Shown here: piece by piece, positions 57,117 through 58,419 of the stretch
Position numbering within the stretch: position 1 is the first letter of the stretch
Layout: every line of letters starts with the position of its first letter
Virus record (IMG/VR): IMGVR_UViG_3300006028_000013
Span: 1-58,419 of that record
Reading direction: 5' to 3' (one strand)
Origin: a virus
Length of the DNA stretch: 58,419 bases
Notes under the pieces: generated by a model
Told to the model about the DNA's origin: nothing
Database searches by the model: none
What the model saw: the letters and a program-made list of their open reading frames with translations, nothing else
Translations under genes and position numbers: made by a program

Positions 57117-57551
57117 TCAGTTCGAGGCGATCTTGACGGTCTGGACGGCCGAGTGAGTCGGCGGCAGGATGCCTTCGCGGCGGTAGCGGATCGACGTGGC
57201 GCCGGCTACGACCGTGTTGGTGGTCTGCAGCAGCACCAGTCGCACGTAGCGGCCGGTTGGGCGGTAGACGTCGATGACCGCGACGTTGTTGTTGTTGGCC
57301 GCGAGGACCTGCACCAGCGCGGCATTGGCGATGTTCGCCATGTCCGACGCGTTGGAGTTCGCGCCGGTCTGAACGTACGCATCCAATGCGCCGAGGCCGG
57401 TAATCGCACCGATGGAAATGTTGAACGCGATACCGTCCCAGCCCGACATATCCGTGGTCGTGCCGTTGACGGCAGCGCCAGAGGCAAGCGACGCCGGATT
57501 GACGGCGACCGCGAGGTCGGTGGAATCGTTGAGGCTGGAGTGCATGGGCAT
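57117..57551 (-). CDS. Head decoration-like virion protein
   Basis: 144 residues from the ATG at 57551 (AAGGAG ten bases upstream). It is beta-rich with GWDGIAFNISIGAITGLGAL and YRPTGRYVRLVLLQTTNT. If the window is circular it directly follows the capsid gene, the place of decoration or capsid-stabilising proteins. It is the first gene of the right-hand late block and is divergent from the nuclease gene at 57668. Confidence 0.65.
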   Translation of the reverse strand: MPMHSSLNDSTDLAVAVNPASLASGAAVNGTTTDMSGWDGIAFNISIGAITGLGALDAYVQTGANSNASDMANIANAALVQVLAANNNNVAVIDVYRPTGRYVRLVLLQTTNTVVAGATSIRYRREGILPPTHSAVQTVKIASN

Positions 57552-57616
57552 GTGCGGAAGGCTCCTTGAGCGGAAGTGATACGGAGTGAAGTCCGGTACA
57601 ATAAGGGCAACGAAAT

Positions 57617-57667
57617 GCCCCCGCGCTGGAGCAACAGCCGGGGGCTCGGTCCCAAAGGAGTGCACCA
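57617..57667 (+). promoter_or_regulatory. Leader hairpin before the homing nuclease
   Basis: GCCCCCG (57617-57623) pairs with CGGGGGC (57639-57645), with an inner GCTG/CAGC. AAAGGAG (57654) and ATG (57668) follow. Because the flanking genes diverge, no terminator is needed here, so the hairpin more likely controls the rightward gene, as in the similar leader at 31031. Confidence 0.55.
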
Positions 57668-58419
57668 ATGGAACGTTTACAGAGTAGCACCGCCGAATGG
57701 CATGCCTACGTCGCGGGGTTCTTTGACGGCGAGGGTTCGGTGAGCATCGCGCGTGTCCGCGTCGGCGAACGGTCCGACTACCACAAGATCGTGGTGCAGA
57801 TCGGGCAGAGGTCGGAACACGCGATCGTGTTGGAGCGCATCGCTGCTGACTTCGGCGGAATTGTCAGCGCGCAGATGGCTGCGAGCCGAGTAAATCGCCT
57901 CTGGGCGTCATACAGTAAATGGCAACTCCAGAAGAAGACCGACATCCGTTTGTTCTTGCTGGCGATGCAGCCATACGCAATAGTCAAGGCTCGGCAGATC
58001 GCGATCGGCCTGGAGTTTATCGACACGTTCCGGAAGGGCACCGCCGTGCGCGATAGCCTTGGACGTATCAACGGCAAGGTGCTGAGCCGTGATGAGATCG
58101 AAGCACGCGAACGGCTCCGACTCGCCTTACGTGAAGCGAACGAGTTAGGTCCGCCTCACATCAAGCCGTCCACGTTGCCGGCGTTGGATGCGCAGTTGCA
58201 TTTACGGACAGATAGCGAAGCACTCGCAAATGCGCACGAGTTGATAGAGGACAAACGTCACTGGCGGGCCAAGTTGGAACCGGATCATGCCGTCGCCATC
58301 ATCACGGAATACGCTGCTGGTGGAGTAACTATGCAGGCGTTAGCTGATCGGTACGGAGTGTGCCGATCAACTATCTGTTTCGTTATCCATCGCGCAACGC
58401 ATAAGCGCTTTACAAACGG
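57668..58419 (+). CDS. LAGLIDADG-type homing endonuclease (open at the window end)
   Basis: At least 250 residues, with no stop before the window ends. AYVAGFFDGEGSVSIARVRV (about residues 14-33) is the LAGLIDADG-like motif, followed by a typical alpha/beta core (IRLFLLAMQPYAIVKARQIA). The C terminus has a helix-turn-helix (AVAIITEYAAGGVTMQALAD, then YGVCRSTICFVIHRATH), probably adding DNA specificity. It is inserted rightward between head-gene blocks. Reading past the join to position 1 would overlap the capsid gene. Confidence 0.8.
   Translation, partial: MERLQSSTAEWHAYVAGFFDGEGSVSIARVRVGERSDYHKIVVQIGQRSEHAIVLERIAADFGGIVSAQMAASRVNRLWASYSKWQLQKKTDIRLFLLAMQPYAIVKARQIAIGLEFIDTFRKGTAVRDSLGRINGKVLSRDEIEARERLRLALREANELGPPHIKPSTLPALDAQLHLRTDSEALANAHELIEDKRHWRAKLEPDHAVAIITEYAAGGVTMQALADRYGVCRSTICFVIHRATHKRFTN

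Noticed and set aside
1-58419. tRNA or other structural RNA genes
   Set aside because: No cloverleaf-like sequence with a CCA end or conserved T-loop was noticed by eye; a dedicated scan such as tRNAscan could still find one.

Overview
The window reads as a nearly complete, circularly permuted genome of a temperate tailed phage with a long non-contractile tail. It is GC-rich and densely packed, with many start/stop overlaps. No tRNA, rRNA or CRISPR array was seen. The head genes run leftward at the left end (small terminase, large terminase, portal, protease, capsid). The rest of the virion genes run leftward from the right end (decoration protein, connector, neck, tail tube, tape measure, tail tip, lysis). 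If position 58419 joins position 1, these form one late operon, so the window is probably a linearised circular assembly. The host cannot be named. A Pro/Thr-rich linker of a type common in Chloroflexota surface proteins, and a minimal conjugation set lacking outer-membrane parts, weakly suggest a single-membraned host.

Left to right: 0-10.9 kb holds head and packaging genes, a ParB-methyltransferase fusion and an HNH nuclease, interrupted by a rightward islet (3.4-5.1 kb) with two conserved unknown genes and a 400-base pentanucleotide repeat. 11-13.7 kb holds small regulators and a minimal tyrosine recombinase. 13.7-20.2 kb is the most surprising part: a leftward operon resembling a minimal type IV secretion system (VirD4-like, VirB4, VirB3/PrgI-like, pilin-like, VirB1-like and VirB6-like proteins), divergent from a small MerR/Xis-type regulator and followed by a full-length integrase. 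21.6-22.5 kb is a repressor/Cro-like switch with a palindromic operator.

22.5-32.7 kb is the rightward early operon. It encodes a Rad52-like annealing protein, a Dam-like methylase, a RusA-like resolvase, a replication-initiator-like protein, a tRNA-guanine-transglycosylase-like protein, a LAGLIDADG nuclease and many small zinc-binding or membrane proteins. 32.7-57.6 kb is the leftward late operon: holin-like protein, amidase, an 891-residue repeat protein, tail tip proteins, tape measure, tail tube, neck, connector and a group of glycosyl- and methyltransferases. Embedded in it on the opposite strand are a seven-bladed RCC1-like propeller protein, a ribbon-helix-helix protein and a small membrane protein. 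The window ends inside a second LAGLIDADG gene.

The lysogeny switch and integrases point to a temperate life cycle. The early operon handles replication and recombination. Leftward terminators inside the early operon probably stop antisense transcription from the late operon. The secretion-like operon, bracketed by two recombinases, looks like a mobile cargo module or a phage-borne DNA/protein transfer machine; no relaxase or oriT was recognised.
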